From: Alteribacillus sp. YIM 98480
GTDB taxonomy: Bacteria > Bacillota > Bacilli > Bacillales > Marinococcaceae
DNA length: 64,000 nt
Direction of reading: 5' to 3'
NCBI RefSeq assembly: GCF_009765375.1
Contig: NZ_VTOK01000001.1
Span: 1 to 64,000, forward strand
The position numbers and the translations under genes were made by a program. Shown piece by piece: positions 55,238-64,000 of this stretch. The notes below the pieces were generated by a model. The model did not search any database. It was given only the letters and a program-made list of their open reading frames with translations, and was not told the origin of the DNA. Position 1 is the stretch's first letter. Each line of letters opens with the position of its first letter.

Positions 55238-55748
55238 AGAGAGAAGGCATTTAAAGAGGATCTGAAAGGGTTACCCCGCAAGATCTCCTCTTAAAATGCT
55301 GGGGATGCGGTAAGCGTATAAAGTACAACATGATCTGGAAAAGAATGAACGCATTCGAATGAAGCGAAGCAAAAAACTATTGTGGAATTGAGTCTACAAA
55401 TTATCAGAAGAAGAACGACAAAAGGTCAATCAAATACTCCAGAGCGATTCACGGTTACAGGAAGCTTATGAGGTAAATTATAGGAATGATAAATTAATGA
55501 GAGCAATAAAAACACTGCAGCACAAGGGCTTGAGGAATGTCTGTTCCCTAATGAAAGCTTCAACTATTGAGGCATTTTACAAGGTGATAAAAACATTTAA
55601 ACGTTGAAAGCAAGAGATTCTACAGTCATTTATGTACCCGTTCAATAGCGGGTACATGGAAGGTTTGAACAACACCATTAAAGTGGCAAAACGTATGTCC
55701 TATGGAATTAAAGTCTTTGAACGATTGAAAAAGAAAATATTGTGGTGA
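55238..55748 (+). pseudogene. ISL3-family transposase, decayed C-terminal part
   Basis: Several frames together give VNQILQSDSRLQEAYEVNYR, then STIEAFYKVIKTFKR, then FMYPFNSGYMEGLNNTIKVA, KRMSYGIKVFERLKKKILW and stop at 55748. The F-x-N-G-Y-x-E-G-x-N-N-x-I-K-x-x-K-R and the final FERxxxxIL are the C-terminal catalytic signature of ISL3 transposases. There are at least three frame breaks and the N-terminal zinc finger part is lost. Confidence 0.8.
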
Positions 55749-55797
55749 CAAATGGTGAGAAAGATTCTAGCCTAAATAGGAATAGTTTACCTAGTAG

Positions 55798-55907
55798 AGG
55801 AAATATGCGAGACTCCTGCGGAAAAATGGGTGGCCGAGACCTCGCAGCGTGGTGGTTTTTCGCGAGGAGGCTCGGGCGTTCGTCCGCGGAAAGCGAGATA
55901 TTTCCCT
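55798..55907. repeat. Dispersed Bacillaceae repeat (GACTCCTGCGG type)
   Basis: Outer ends AGGAAATATGCGAG and GCGAGATATTTCCCT are inverted, enclosing GACTCCTGCGG, GGCCGAGACC, CGCGAGGAGGCTCGG and CCGCGGAAAGCGAG. It is much richer in G+C than its surroundings. I know this pattern from many Bacillaceae intergenic regions. The 122-codon frame across it is not a gene. Confidence 0.65.
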
Positions 55908-56010
55908 CTGCGGCCTATATGAAATCACTATTTTTATTAAAAGAGCCTTTTAAAAAGAGATGGTCGAGTGACAATCACACCAACACATTTGACAGAAAAC
56001 TAAACACTTT

Positions 56011-58047
56011 TCATTTCTTTATTGCTTGTATCCCTTTTTTTGTGATTGTGGTTCCGGCTCTGCCTTTTCCCACTTCAACTAAATCATCTTCTTCCATTTC
56101 TTTAAGATAATTTCTCAATTCCTGCTCAGAGATAAAAAGCTGATTTGCAAACGCTTTTTCCGCTATTTTTTTTCTTCCCATTCTTTTTTTGTTGAGATAT
56201 GCTTGATAAAGCACATCTAAAATAAAATTTATTTTTTCTCCAAATTGCATCGGTTCCATATCACTTTCCATAGGGATAGATGGATCATCAACGGAATCTA
56301 TCCATTCTTTGTAAATAGGTAAGTCTTTGCATTCGATAAATCTTTTTCCAAAGTTCATAATGTAATTCGCACAATTTTCTAATTCTCTAATATTCCCTTC
56401 CCATTTATGATTTATTAAAAAATTAGATGCGTCTTCACTTAATGTAATATCATGACCTTGCGTAAAAAAAGAGAATAGAGGAAGAATGTCTTCCTTTCTT
56501 TCGCGAAGAGGCGGTATATCTAATGGTAATACGTTTAATCGAAAGTATAAATCTTTACGGAAGGTCCCTCTTAATACCTCATTTTTTAAATTTCTATTCG
56601 TTGCAGCAATGACTCGTATATCTATTGGGATAATGGAGTCTCCGCCTACTCTCATGACCTCTTTTTCCTGAAGAACCCTTAATAATCTTGATTGAAGAGC
56701 CATTGGCATTTCACCAATTTCATCTAAGAAAATTGTTCCTAAATGTGCTTGTTCAAATAACCCAGGCTTGCCGCCCTTTTTAGCTCCGGTGAATGCTCCT
56801 TCTACATATCCAAACAATTCGCTTTCTAATAATTGTTCTGGGAGTGCTGCGCAGTTAAACGCTACAAATGAATACTGTTTTCTAGGTGAGTGGTTATGAA
56901 TGGCTTGAGCAAACAATTCTTTTCCTGTACCGCTTTCTCCTTTAATTAGCAAAGAGGCGTCCGAATGAGACATTCTTTGTGCGATATCTTTCGATTTTAA
57001 TATGGATGGAGAATTTCCAAGTATATTGAAAAAATGATATTTTGCAGCAAACCCTTTACCCGCTACTTTCGTTCGCAGTCGATGCTGCCGTTTTTCTGTT
57101 TCCTGAAATGGCACAAGAGTAGCGATAGCTCCGGTTGTTTCTTCGTCTACTTTTATAGCGTTCATTGTTAGTACCGTAGACGTTTGGCCAATTTGCATGA
57201 TTTCTTCCACTGTGTCCTGTTCCTCCGTTAGAATGGTGCCAAATTGAATATTTGGAAGAACATCTTGAAAGTGGTGGCCAATTACTTCTTCTGCTTTTCG
57301 ATTAATCAGCTGCTCAGCGGCGTCATTATAGGTAGTAACGATACCAGAAGAATTAACAGCAATTATTCCGTTTTGTACGATCTGAAGAAATAAATCTAAT
57401 TGGTTTTCGAGGTAATCCTTTTTATCTAATATTCTCTCTAGCCCATAACTGATTGGTATGATATTAGAAAAATGCCGTTTAATCTTTCCTTCGAATTTAT
57501 GATGGTCTATATCCAATTTTGCGATGATATCCATATAGGTGGTCATGTCTAAAATACGGTTTCCGATATTAATAATTTCTTTATTTTCGAGATGGTAATC
57601 AGGTTCTTCATTTGGACTGATGATCAAATCAACGTCTGGAAACGGACTCATTCCTTTATAGGCGGGAATCAGATTAATTTGTCTAACATCAAGCTGGTGA
57701 ATGGTAGAGATGGTCTCTAGTGACATTTCAAGTGTTGCGTTATATAAAATGGCATTTGTTCCTTTACGTAAATTTTTAATCTTTTTCAGTCCGGTTTCGC
57801 TTAACGTTCTCTTGGCAATAATGACAGCGGCATTTACATTTTTTATATAACGACGGACTTTTTCAAATACCTTATAGTTGGGAATTAATAGTAAATCCCC
57901 TTCAATTCCTTCATAAATCGTTTCATCCTCAAAACAATAAAGGCTGGTTGTTATGTCCTTCCCAAACATATTGGTCACTTCTTCATGAAATGAAAGCATA
58001 GTGTTTTTATAAAGAGAAACAATCGTTAAATTTTTATTGCTGCTCAT
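56011..58047 (-). CDS. Sigma-54-dependent activator, PrpR-like N-terminus, PAS and AAA+ domains
   Basis: It should activate the divergent M20/oligopeptide-type operon. Residues 1-200 resemble a PrpR-type sensory domain, a PAS domain follows (NGIIAVNSSGIVTTYNDAAE, about 230-320), then the AAA+ domain (about 340-575) with Walker A GESGTGKE, the sigma-54 loop GAFTGA and IFLDEIGEMP. The C-terminus is unusual: instead of a Fis-type helix-turn-helix it has GRKKIAEKAFANQLFISEQE and LRNYLKEMEEDDLVEVGKGR, a winged-helix-like end. GAGGAGGAGC precedes the ATG. The gap to the M20 gene holds inverted repeats and a -24/-12 promoter. Confidence 0.88.
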   Translation of the reverse strand: MSSNKNLTIVSLYKNTMLSFHEEVTNMFGKDITTSLYCFEDETIYEGIEGDLLLIPNYKVFEKVRRYIKNVNAAVIIAKRTLSETGLKKIKNLRKGTNAILYNATLEMSLETISTIHQLDVRQINLIPAYKGMSPFPDVDLIISPNEEPDYHLENKEIINIGNRILDMTTYMDIIAKLDIDHHKFEGKIKRHFSNIIPISYGLERILDKKDYLENQLDLFLQIVQNGIIAVNSSGIVTTYNDAAEQLINRKAEEVIGHHFQDVLPNIQFGTILTEEQDTVEEIMQIGQTSTVLTMNAIKVDEETTGAIATLVPFQETEKRQHRLRTKVAGKGFAAKYHFFNILGNSPSILKSKDIAQRMSHSDASLLIKGESGTGKELFAQAIHNHSPRKQYSFVAFNCAALPEQLLESELFGYVEGAFTGAKKGGKPGLFEQAHLGTIFLDEIGEMPMALQSRLLRVLQEKEVMRVGGDSIIPIDIRVIAATNRNLKNEVLRGTFRKDLYFRLNVLPLDIPPLRERKEDILPLFSFFTQGHDITLSEDASNFLINHKWEGNIRELENCANYIMNFGKRFIECKDLPIYKEWIDSVDDPSIPMESDMEPMQFGEKINFILDVLYQAYLNKKRMGRKKIAEKAFANQLFISEQELRNYLKEMEEDDLVEVGKGRAGTTITKKGIQAIKK

Positions 58048-58134
58048 ATTTTGCTCCTCCTCTTTTAACTAGTTCGAATTTTATAAAAAAAATGAAAAGA
58101 AAGCAATAATTATTCAAACAAAAAAACCAAAAAT

Positions 58135-58175
58135 AATTGGTTAATTTGTAAATTAATTAACCTATTTAACCAATT
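58135..58175. promoter_or_regulatory. Candidate enhancer site of the sigma-54 activator
   Basis: AATTGGTTAA (58135-58144) is the exact inverse of TTAACCAATT (58166-58175), with an extra TTAACC at 58157. It lies about 110 bases before the -24/-12 promoter, the usual place for enhancer binding. Confidence 0.75.
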
Positions 58176-58272
58176 GTTTTTTTAAATTGTATTCAGGGAT
58201 GTATCTTTTTATTTTATATTTTTGACTATGACACTAGGATCCCTCGTTTATTTTTAATAAATTAATTACATT

Positions 58273-58288
58273 TGGCATGGATATTGCA
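58273..58288 (+). promoter_or_regulatory. Sigma-54 (-24/-12) promoter of the M20/dpp operon
   Basis: TGGCATGGATATTGCA has GG and GC doublets ten bases apart and nearly matches consensus. It sits 37 bases upstream of the M20 start codon. Confidence 0.92.
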
Positions 58289-58325
58289 ATAATACTATCG
58301 CAGATAACAATAAGGAGCTGAAACC

Positions 58326-59531
58326 ATGAGTACACTACTTACTAAAGCTATGAATCTACAAAATGAATTATCTAAATGGAGACGCCATTTACATCAATAC
58401 CCGGAACTGGGCTTTGAAGAATATAACACAAGTGCCTTTATTAAAAAGAGACTGAAAGAGTTTGGAATTACTGAAATTACAAAAATGGCTGGAACAGGCC
58501 TGATGGTTTTTCTAAGAGGAAAAAAACCTGGACCGACCGTTATGTTAAGAGCAGATATAGACGCATTGCCTATTCAAGATGAAAAAACAGTGGAGTATGC
58601 CTCAAAGATAAAAAATGTAGCCCACTTGTGCGGCCATGACGCTCATACTGCAATGATGCTTGGAGCTGTGAAAATATTAAAAGATATGGAAATAGAAAAA
58701 GGTAATATTCAGGTAATCTTTCAGCCGGCTGAAGAAGGATTGAGCGGTGCTAAAAAAATGATTGAAGAAGATGTCCTTAATATTCATAATGTAGACGCTG
58801 CTGCCGCTTTACATGTTCAGCCAACATTGCCTACTGGTGAAATATCTGTATGCCCAAATTCTAGTACTGCTAATTCTGATCGATTTGTTATTAAAGTAAT
58901 AGGCAAAGGCGGCCATGCTGCTCACCCTCACGTAACTGTAGATTCCGTAGCAGTAGCGGCTGAGCTCATTTCTTCGATCCAGCATATTGTTAGTAGAAAA
59001 ATTAACCCGCTAGAAAACGCCGTTATATCGATAGGAAAAATCAGCGGCGGGTCCGCTAGAAACGTCATAGCCCCCTCCGTCTCCTTGATTGGGACTGTCC
59101 GAACATTAAAAAAAGATGTGCAAGTGCATGTGAAAGAAGAAATGGAACGAATAATTTCAGGGGTATGCCAAGCATTTGGCGCAGACTATCAATTTGATTA
59201 TGAAAAAGGGTATCCTTCTGTAGATAACGACGAAGAAATGATTGCTATTTTTAAATCGACCGCTGCAAATATTTTAGGAGAAAATAAATTATCCGTCGTC
59301 CCTCCGTCAATGGGTGGGGAAGATTTTTCATATTATACTAAAAAAGTTCCTAGTTTGTTTTTTAGATTGGGAGTCCGTCCTAAAAACAAAGAAACGATGT
59401 ATTCTCACCACCACCCGTTATTTGATATTGATGAAACGGCTATGACTTATGGGACAGCGCTCTTATCTCAGTTCGCACTTGATTTTCTGCATCATAAAAA
59501 GGTATTAAAAGAAACTGTTTTATCTAAATAA
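58326..59531 (+). CDS. M20-family amidohydrolase (N-acyl-amino acid/hippurate hydrolase type)
   Basis: A cytosolic di-metal enzyme releasing an amino acid from an N-acyl or short peptide substrate. Ligand motifs are HLCGHDAHTAMMLGAVKIL (Cys, His and Asp side), FQPAEEGLSGAKKMIEED (Glu pair) and the C-terminal SHHHPLFDIDE. GGEDFSYYTKKVPSLFFRLG is characteristic of the family. Length 401 fits. AAGGAGCTG precedes the ATG. As first gene before a peptide-type ABC transporter it probably processes the imported compound. Confidence 0.9.
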   Translation: MSTLLTKAMNLQNELSKWRRHLHQYPELGFEEYNTSAFIKKRLKEFGITEITKMAGTGLMVFLRGKKPGPTVMLRADIDALPIQDEKTVEYASKIKNVAHLCGHDAHTAMMLGAVKILKDMEIEKGNIQVIFQPAEEGLSGAKKMIEEDVLNIHNVDAAAALHVQPTLPTGEISVCPNSSTANSDRFVIKVIGKGGHAAHPHVTVDSVAVAAELISSIQHIVSRKINPLENAVISIGKISGGSARNVIAPSVSLIGTVRTLKKDVQVHVKEEMERIISGVCQAFGADYQFDYEKGYPSVDNDEEMIAIFKSTAANILGENKLSVVPPSMGGEDFSYYTKKVPSLFFRLGVRPKNKETMYSHHHPLFDIDETAMTYGTALLSQFALDFLHHKKVLKETVLSK

Positions 59532-59604
59532 TAAAGAAGTCTTCTATAATTTTTGTAATTTTTATTATAAAATGAAAACTACATTTCTATAAGGAGGGTC
59601 TTGA

Positions 59605-60522
59605 GTGAGCAATTATATTAGGCGAAGAATAATTCAACTGCTCCCTGTGATGTTTATCATTGTATTTATTGTTTACTGTTTAGTCTATCTTGCTGGCGAT
59701 CCTGTACTGCTCATGCTGCCTGAAAACGCTACAGAAGAAGACATTGCCCGCATGAGAGCTGCATTAAACCTGGATCAGCCATTCTATATTCAATTTTTTA
59801 CTTACATATCGAATGTCATTCAGGGGGATTTTGGTGAATCTTTTCGCTATAACCAACCAGCATTAGGTTTAGTATTGGAACGTTTGCCTGCCACGATTGA
59901 ATTAGCTGTTGCATCAATGATTGTAGCTATTGGTATTGCTATTCCACTCGGGATATGGTCTGCTCTTAAGCGTAACTCTATCACAGATGTGTTTATAACT
60001 GGCGGTACTGTACTAGGGCAGGCGATGCCAAACTTCTGGCTGGGTATTATGCTTATTTTAATTTTTGCAGTTAACTTGCAGATTTTCCCCGTCTCAGGAA
60101 CAGGTACTTACGCGCATTTAGTGTTGCCTGCCATCACTTTAGGAACAGGGATAGCAGCTCAAATTGCACGTTTAACACGTTCGAGCATGTTAGAAACGCT
60201 AAATCAGGACTATATTCGAACTGCTAAAAGTAATGGAATTAATTGGTTTTCGGTTGTGTATTTGCACGCTTTTCGGAATTCTCTGATTCCTGTGGTTACC
60301 ATTACAGCAATGCAGACAAACGCTTTAATTGGCGGTGCTTTAGTTACAGAAATGATTTTTGCTTGGCCGGGTCTTGGGCAGCTGCTCATTCAAGCTATTC
60401 ATGCCAGAGATATGGCTATTGTGCAAGCATCCGTCTTTATCATTGCCATAATCGTTATATTAATGAATTTTATTGCTGACATTTTATACAAAGTCCTCGA
60501 CCCAAGAATTGAATATAAGTAA
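59605..60522 (+). CDS. Peptide/nickel-type ABC transporter permease (DppB-like)
   Basis: Inner-membrane permease, 305 residues with six helices. YIRRRIIQLLPVMFIIVFIV and the GDFGESFRYNQPALGLVLER segment are typical for DppB/OppB; the coupling loop is RLTRSSMLETLNQDYIRTAK-like. The start is a GTG after AAGGAGGG. It pairs with the next permease, 14 bases downstream. Confidence 0.93.
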   Translation: MSNYIRRRIIQLLPVMFIIVFIVYCLVYLAGDPVLLMLPENATEEDIARMRAALNLDQPFYIQFFTYISNVIQGDFGESFRYNQPALGLVLERLPATIELAVASMIVAIGIAIPLGIWSALKRNSITDVFITGGTVLGQAMPNFWLGIMLILIFAVNLQIFPVSGTGTYAHLVLPAITLGTGIAAQIARLTRSSMLETLNQDYIRTAKSNGINWFSVVYLHAFRNSLIPVVTITAMQTNALIGGALVTEMIFAWPGLGQLLIQAIHARDMAIVQASVFIIAIIVILMNFIADILYKVLDPRIEYK

Positions 60523-60536
60523 GGAGGTAAGGTGTT

Positions 60537-61472
60537 ATGGGTTTACCACTTAAGAATAAGGAGCTGGAAACGGCTTCTGCCCCGTCCGAACATAAGAGGC
60601 TTTCTTCATTAAGACGATGGATTAGACTGTTATTACAAAGCAAAACAGGGACAGTTGGGCTGTTTATTGTTCTTAGTGTTTTTTTAGTAGCTGTATTTGC
60701 TCCGTGGATCGCACCGCATAACCCAGCAGAAAATAACCTGGCTTCTATGCTGCAGCCTCCTTTCTGGATGGACGGTGGATCAACCGATCATATTTTAGGA
60801 ACAGACAACTTAGGAAGAGATATTTTCAGTCGAATTGTCTATGGTGCTCAAGTATCCTTGCTCGTTGGCATAACTGCGGTGTTAATTGCCGGTGCAATCG
60901 GTCTGGTAGCTGGTATTGTGGCAGGGTATTACGGAGGTTTTATAGACAATGTCATTATGCGGTTTGTAGATGCTTTTTTAGCAATACCAAGCATCCTTAT
61001 GACGCTGGTTATTCTCGGAATTGTTGGTCCTGGAATGCTTACTTTGATCCTTGTACTAGGGATAACGAACTGGGTTAATTACGCCCGCATTGTAAGAGGG
61101 GAAGTTTTATCGGTTAAAGAAAGGGATTTTGTAAAAGCAGCAAACATGATGGGGGTAAATGATAAAACGATTATGTATCGTCATTTAGCGCCTAATATAT
61201 TTTCTTCTTTTATTGTTATTTCTACATTAAGTGTCGCTACGACAATTATTTCTGAAGCTGCCCTTAGTTTTTTGGGAATGGGAATACAACCTCCACAAAT
61301 ATCCTGGGGAGGTATGCTTAGTACTGGCCGCGATTATCTAGCTGACAGCTGGTGGGTGGCAACATTTCCTGGCATTGCGATAACGATAACCACTTTAGGA
61401 ATTATTTTTCTAGGGGATTGGCTTCGCGATGTACTTGATCCAAAAACGAATGTAGGCCGGAAAGGTGGATAA
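60537..61472 (+). CDS. Peptide/nickel-type ABC transporter permease (DppC-like)
   Basis: Second permease, 311 residues. A long soluble N-terminus is followed by FIVLSVFLVAVFAPWIAPHN, the DNLGRDIFSRIVYGAQVSLL segment and the coupling loop EVLSVKERDFVKAANMMGVN. AGGAGGTAAGG precedes the ATG. Forms the membrane channel with the DppB-like subunit. Confidence 0.93.
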   Translation: MGLPLKNKELETASAPSEHKRLSSLRRWIRLLLQSKTGTVGLFIVLSVFLVAVFAPWIAPHNPAENNLASMLQPPFWMDGGSTDHILGTDNLGRDIFSRIVYGAQVSLLVGITAVLIAGAIGLVAGIVAGYYGGFIDNVIMRFVDAFLAIPSILMTLVILGIVGPGMLTLILVLGITNWVNYARIVRGEVLSVKERDFVKAANMMGVNDKTIMYRHLAPNIFSSFIVISTLSVATTIISEAALSFLGMGIQPPQISWGGMLSTGRDYLADSWWVATFPGIAITITTLGIIFLGDWLRDVLDPKTNVGRKGG

Positions 61473-61476
61473 TCCA

Positions 61477-62451
61477 ATGGCAAATGATCAAACACTGTTA
61501 GAAGTAGAACACCTAAAGACTCACTTTTTTACAGAAAAAGGGGTAATCCCTTCTATTAATGATGTTTCTTTTTCGATAAATAAAGGGGAAATCGTAGCCT
61601 TAGTTGGCGAATCCGGTTCTGGCAAAAGCGTGACCTCCATGTCAATTATGGGTCTTATTGAATCTCCTGGAAAAATCGTCAATGGCAGTATTATATTTGA
61701 TAACCAGGACTTAACTTCACTAACGCATAAAAAATATCAGAAGATTAGAAGAAATGATATGTCTATGGTTTTTCAAGAACCATTAACAGCTTTAAATCCT
61801 GTTTTCTCGATAGGATTCCAATTAATTGAAACCATAAAAGTTCAACAAAAGACAAATAAGAAGAAAGCGAAGGAAATTGCATTTGAATGGCTGGAAAAGG
61901 TGCGCATTCCTAACCCGGACAAAGTTTTTGCTTCGTATCCGCATGAATTAAGCGGAGGCATGCGTCAGCGAGTGATGATCGCTATGGCTCTTTCCTCCCG
62001 TCCGCGATTATTAATTGCAGACGAACCAACGACAGCGCTCGACGTTACTATTCAAAAACAAATATTGCGTTTGATGAAAGATCTAACAAAAGAATTAGAT
62101 ACAGCTATTTTGTTTATCACGCACGATCTTGGTATCGTTGCTGAAATGGTTGATCGTGTCATGGTGATGTACGGGGGTGAAATCGTAGAGAAAAGCGAAG
62201 TCAAACAGTTGTTTCATGCGCCGAAACATCCATATACAGAAGGGCTATTAAAAAGTACTCCAAAGATCAACCAATGGGGTGAAAAATTACACGCCATCAG
62301 CGGCACCGTTCCTACACCATCTAATCTGCCAAAAGGATGTAAATTTCATCCAAGGTGCCCTAAAGCATTTGATCGATGTGAATCGGAACATCCTCCATTA
62401 ATAGGTCACAAGGATGGAAGCCAAGTCCGTTGTTTATTATATGAAAGATAG
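61477..62451 (+). CDS. Peptide/nickel-type ABC transporter ATP-binding protein (DppD-like)
   Basis: ATPase subunit, 325 residues. Walker A is GESGSGKSVTS, the signature LSGGMRQRVMIAMAL, Walker B LLIADEPTTALD, and the C-terminal GCKFHPRCPKAFDRC segment carries the cysteines typical of this family, which can hold an iron-sulfur cluster in some members. ATG 61477 is chosen (AAAGGTGG eight bases before) over a GTG at 61465 that overlaps the upstream stop. Confidence 0.93.
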   Translation: MANDQTLLEVEHLKTHFFTEKGVIPSINDVSFSINKGEIVALVGESGSGKSVTSMSIMGLIESPGKIVNGSIIFDNQDLTSLTHKKYQKIRRNDMSMVFQEPLTALNPVFSIGFQLIETIKVQQKTNKKKAKEIAFEWLEKVRIPNPDKVFASYPHELSGGMRQRVMIAMALSSRPRLLIADEPTTALDVTIQKQILRLMKDLTKELDTAILFITHDLGIVAEMVDRVMVMYGGEIVEKSEVKQLFHAPKHPYTEGLLKSTPKINQWGEKLHAISGTVPTPSNLPKGCKFHPRCPKAFDRCESEHPPLIGHKDGSQVRCLLYER

Positions 62452-62467
62452 AAAGGTTGGTGATCCA

Positions 62468-63499
62468 ATGGCTGCTGAACATTCTCCTCTACTAGAAATC
62501 AGCGGAATTAAAAAATATTTTGATGTTTCCAAAGGAATTTTCAAGAAAAAAAAGCAGTATTTAAAAGCAGTAGATCGGGTGAATTTAACTCTTAATAAAG
62601 GAGAAACTGTTGGCATCGTGGGAGAGTCAGGATGCGGTAAATCAACTCTTGCAAATATTGTCATGGGGGCGCTGCCTCCTGATGAAGGGAATATTATTTT
62701 TGATAACACAGATATTTATTCTCTTTCTAAAAAAGAATTAAAAGAGAAGCGAAGAGGCTTTCAAATGGTCTTTCAGGACCCTTCTTCTTCCCTAAATCCA
62801 AGGATGACTGTTTTTGATATTATCGCAGAGCCGCTAAAGTCATTCAATATAGTGAAAGGGAAGCAATTAATAGAGGAAGTAGAAAAGCTGTTATCCATTG
62901 TAGGGCTCGACATTAGTTACAAAAAGCGTTATCCGCATGAATTCAGCGGCGGGCAGCGTCAACGCATTGTTATTGCAAGAGCCCTGGCTTTAAAACCTAA
63001 ATTAATAGTTTGTGATGAACCTGTCTCGGCTTTAGATGTTTCCATTCAAGCCCAAATATTAAATCTGCTGCGCGAATTACAAGATAAATATCATTTGACT
63101 TACTTGTTTATTGGTCATGGCCTTCCGTCTGTTCATTATATTAGTGACCGTATTGCTGTTATGTACTTGGGAGAGATAGTAGAAACCGGCAAAAAGGATA
63201 TTATTTTTCAAAAACCTGCTCACCCATACACGAGAGCTCTTCTGTCGTCTGTACCAGTTCCGGACCCAGACTATCAAACGGAAAAACGAGAGAATACAGA
63301 GATTCTAGGGGATTTACCTAATCCTATCGATCCGCCTTCAGGATGTAAATTCCATACGCGCTGCCCTATTGCTCAAGATATTTGCAAACAAAAGCCGCCA
63401 GTTTTGTCATCTATAAGAGACAACCAACAAACAGCCTGCCATTTCCCAATAACGGAAAGCTTGGAAGAAGCAAAGGAATATAAAGCATTTATTAACTAG
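62468..63499 (+). CDS. Peptide/nickel-type ABC transporter ATP-binding protein (DppF-like)
   Basis: Second ATPase, 344 residues. Walker A GESGCGKSTLA, signature FSGGQRQRIVIARAL, Walker B LIVCDEPVSALD, and the GCKFHTRCPIAQDIC end. ATG 62468 follows GAAAGGTTGGTGA; an earlier in-frame start at 62414 would overlap the upstream gene. A substrate-binding lipoprotein is not among the five genes in view. Confidence 0.93.
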   Translation: MAAEHSPLLEISGIKKYFDVSKGIFKKKKQYLKAVDRVNLTLNKGETVGIVGESGCGKSTLANIVMGALPPDEGNIIFDNTDIYSLSKKELKEKRRGFQMVFQDPSSSLNPRMTVFDIIAEPLKSFNIVKGKQLIEEVEKLLSIVGLDISYKKRYPHEFSGGQRQRIVIARALALKPKLIVCDEPVSALDVSIQAQILNLLRELQDKYHLTYLFIGHGLPSVHYISDRIAVMYLGEIVETGKKDIIFQKPAHPYTRALLSSVPVPDPDYQTEKRENTEILGDLPNPIDPPSGCKFHTRCPIAQDICKQKPPVLSSIRDNQQTACHFPITESLEEAKEYKAFIN

Positions 63500-63508
63500 G
63501 AGGAAAAC

Positions 63509-64000
63509 ATGAAAAAAACACAAATACTAAATTCTTCTATGGCAGCGGAATTAGAAAAAACATTTGCAAACAATAATTATACCGGCATAACGGAAGCTGA
63601 ACGACCTTTTCATACCGAAACAGGAAGTTTACCAATTTTGGTCTCAGCTCCCCATTCTACCAAACATAAAAGAAATGGTTCTATTAAAGAACAAGATGAT
63701 TACACAGGAGCAATTGCATTGCTTTTGCATCAATTAACAGACTGTCATCTGATTTATACAACCAAATTAAGTGATGAAGATCCTAATTATACGAAAGGTG
63801 GTGGTGTATATAAGAAAAAAGTCGTTGATATAATTCATCGTTTTAAAATTAAATATTTAATTGATTTGCATGGGGCGTCTGAAAAAAGGCCATTTAGTAT
63901 CGACATGGGGACTTGCTATGGCAAAACAATGAAAGGTGACACGCTTTGTATCATTGAAAACGACTTGGTTTCTTCATCTATGCAAGGTGTTAAACAGAAT
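63509..64000 (+). CDS. N-formylglutamate amidohydrolase-like protein, cut by the window end
   Basis: A 164-codon frame open to the window edge, beginning MKKTQILNSSMAAELEKTFA after TAGGAGGAAAAC. PILVSAPHSTKHKRNGSIKE and KYLIDLHGASEKRPFSIDMG match the N-formylglutamate amidohydrolase (FGase) family, where the H in APHS and the D-x-H-G motif bind zinc. It is the sixth gene of the sigma-54 operon. With the M20 enzyme it suggests breakdown of an acylated amino acid or peptide. The C-terminal half is outside the window. Confidence 0.78.
   Translation, partial: MKKTQILNSSMAAELEKTFANNNYTGITEAERPFHTETGSLPILVSAPHSTKHKRNGSIKEQDDYTGAIALLLHQLTDCHLIYTTKLSDEDPNYTKGGGVYKKKVVDIIHRFKIKYLIDLHGASEKRPFSIDMGTCYGKTMKGDTLCIIENDLVSSSMQGVKQN

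Noticed and set aside
55742-56110. 122-codon plus-strand frame
   Set aside because: It runs through a G+C-rich repeat and into the antisense of the activator gene; no ribosome site.

Overview
The window reads as the chromosome of a low-GC, endospore-forming member of the Bacillaceae, most like the halophilic or alkaliphilic genera (Halobacillus, Virgibacillus, Oceanobacillus type). This rests on a YjcZ-type spore peptide, a YisL protein, a Zur box of Bacillus form, ybcC/ycbD-style glucarate genes, a MerR/AdhA pair, and dispersed palindromic repeats of a kind known in this family. No rRNA, tRNA or CRISPR array is visible. The genus is inferred.

Layout. 1-2.9 kb: edge of an IS1182 element, a spore peptide, a TctA transporter truncated against an integrase tail, and a serine recombinase. 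3.1-9.4 kb: a tartrate-type locus (GntR regulator, D-tartrate dehydratase homologue, FAH-family enzyme, dicarboxylate symporter) followed by decayed remains of a DASS transporter, a tartrate dehydrogenase and a glycerate-type dehydrogenase. 9.6-14.3 kb: inositol-type dehydrogenase, LacI regulator, TIM-barrel epimerase and sugar:H+ symporter. 14.3-17.4 kb: gene fragments, a secreted protein of unknown function and a structured repeat. 17.4-19.2 kb: AdhR-like MerR regulator divergent from a zinc alcohol dehydrogenase. 20-26.4 kb: a second polyol/sugar cluster (AraC, epimerase, dehydrogenase, a decayed second epimerase, a paralogous symporter, an IS200/IS605 relic and an iolG tail). 26.9-32.7 kb: penicillin acylase, a ZinT lipoprotein under a Zur box, a YisL protein, and fragments of a four-carbon-acid sugar kinase and an auxin-efflux carrier.

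33.3-43.6 kb is an intact D-glucarate/galactarate locus: ketodeoxyglucarate dehydratase, ketoglutarate semialdehyde dehydrogenase, a TctCBA transporter, glucarate dehydratase, galactarate dehydratase and a GntR regulator. Together they would take up aldaric acids and convert them to 2-oxoglutarate. 43.9-50.4 kb is a mannose-family PTS with a SIS-domain deglycase/isomerase and a LevR-type sigma-54 activator, behind a good -24/-12 promoter; it resembles fructoselysine/glucoselysine systems. 51.7-55 kb holds the most unusual genes: a kinase-EAL fusion, a Mesh1-like HD hydrolase, and a divergent membrane protein. 56-64 kb is a second sigma-54 unit: a PAS/AAA+ activator with an unusual C-terminus, then an M20 amidohydrolase, a Dpp-type ABC transporter and an N-formylglutamate amidohydrolase-like gene running off the edge.

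Overall this is a catabolic-island region with regulators of several families, and heavy gene decay linked to mobile elements. Four tails of one tyrosine-integrase family, all on the minus strand, mark decay sites. Intact systems (glucarate, PTS, peptide) alternate with eroding ones (tartrate, second polyol cluster).
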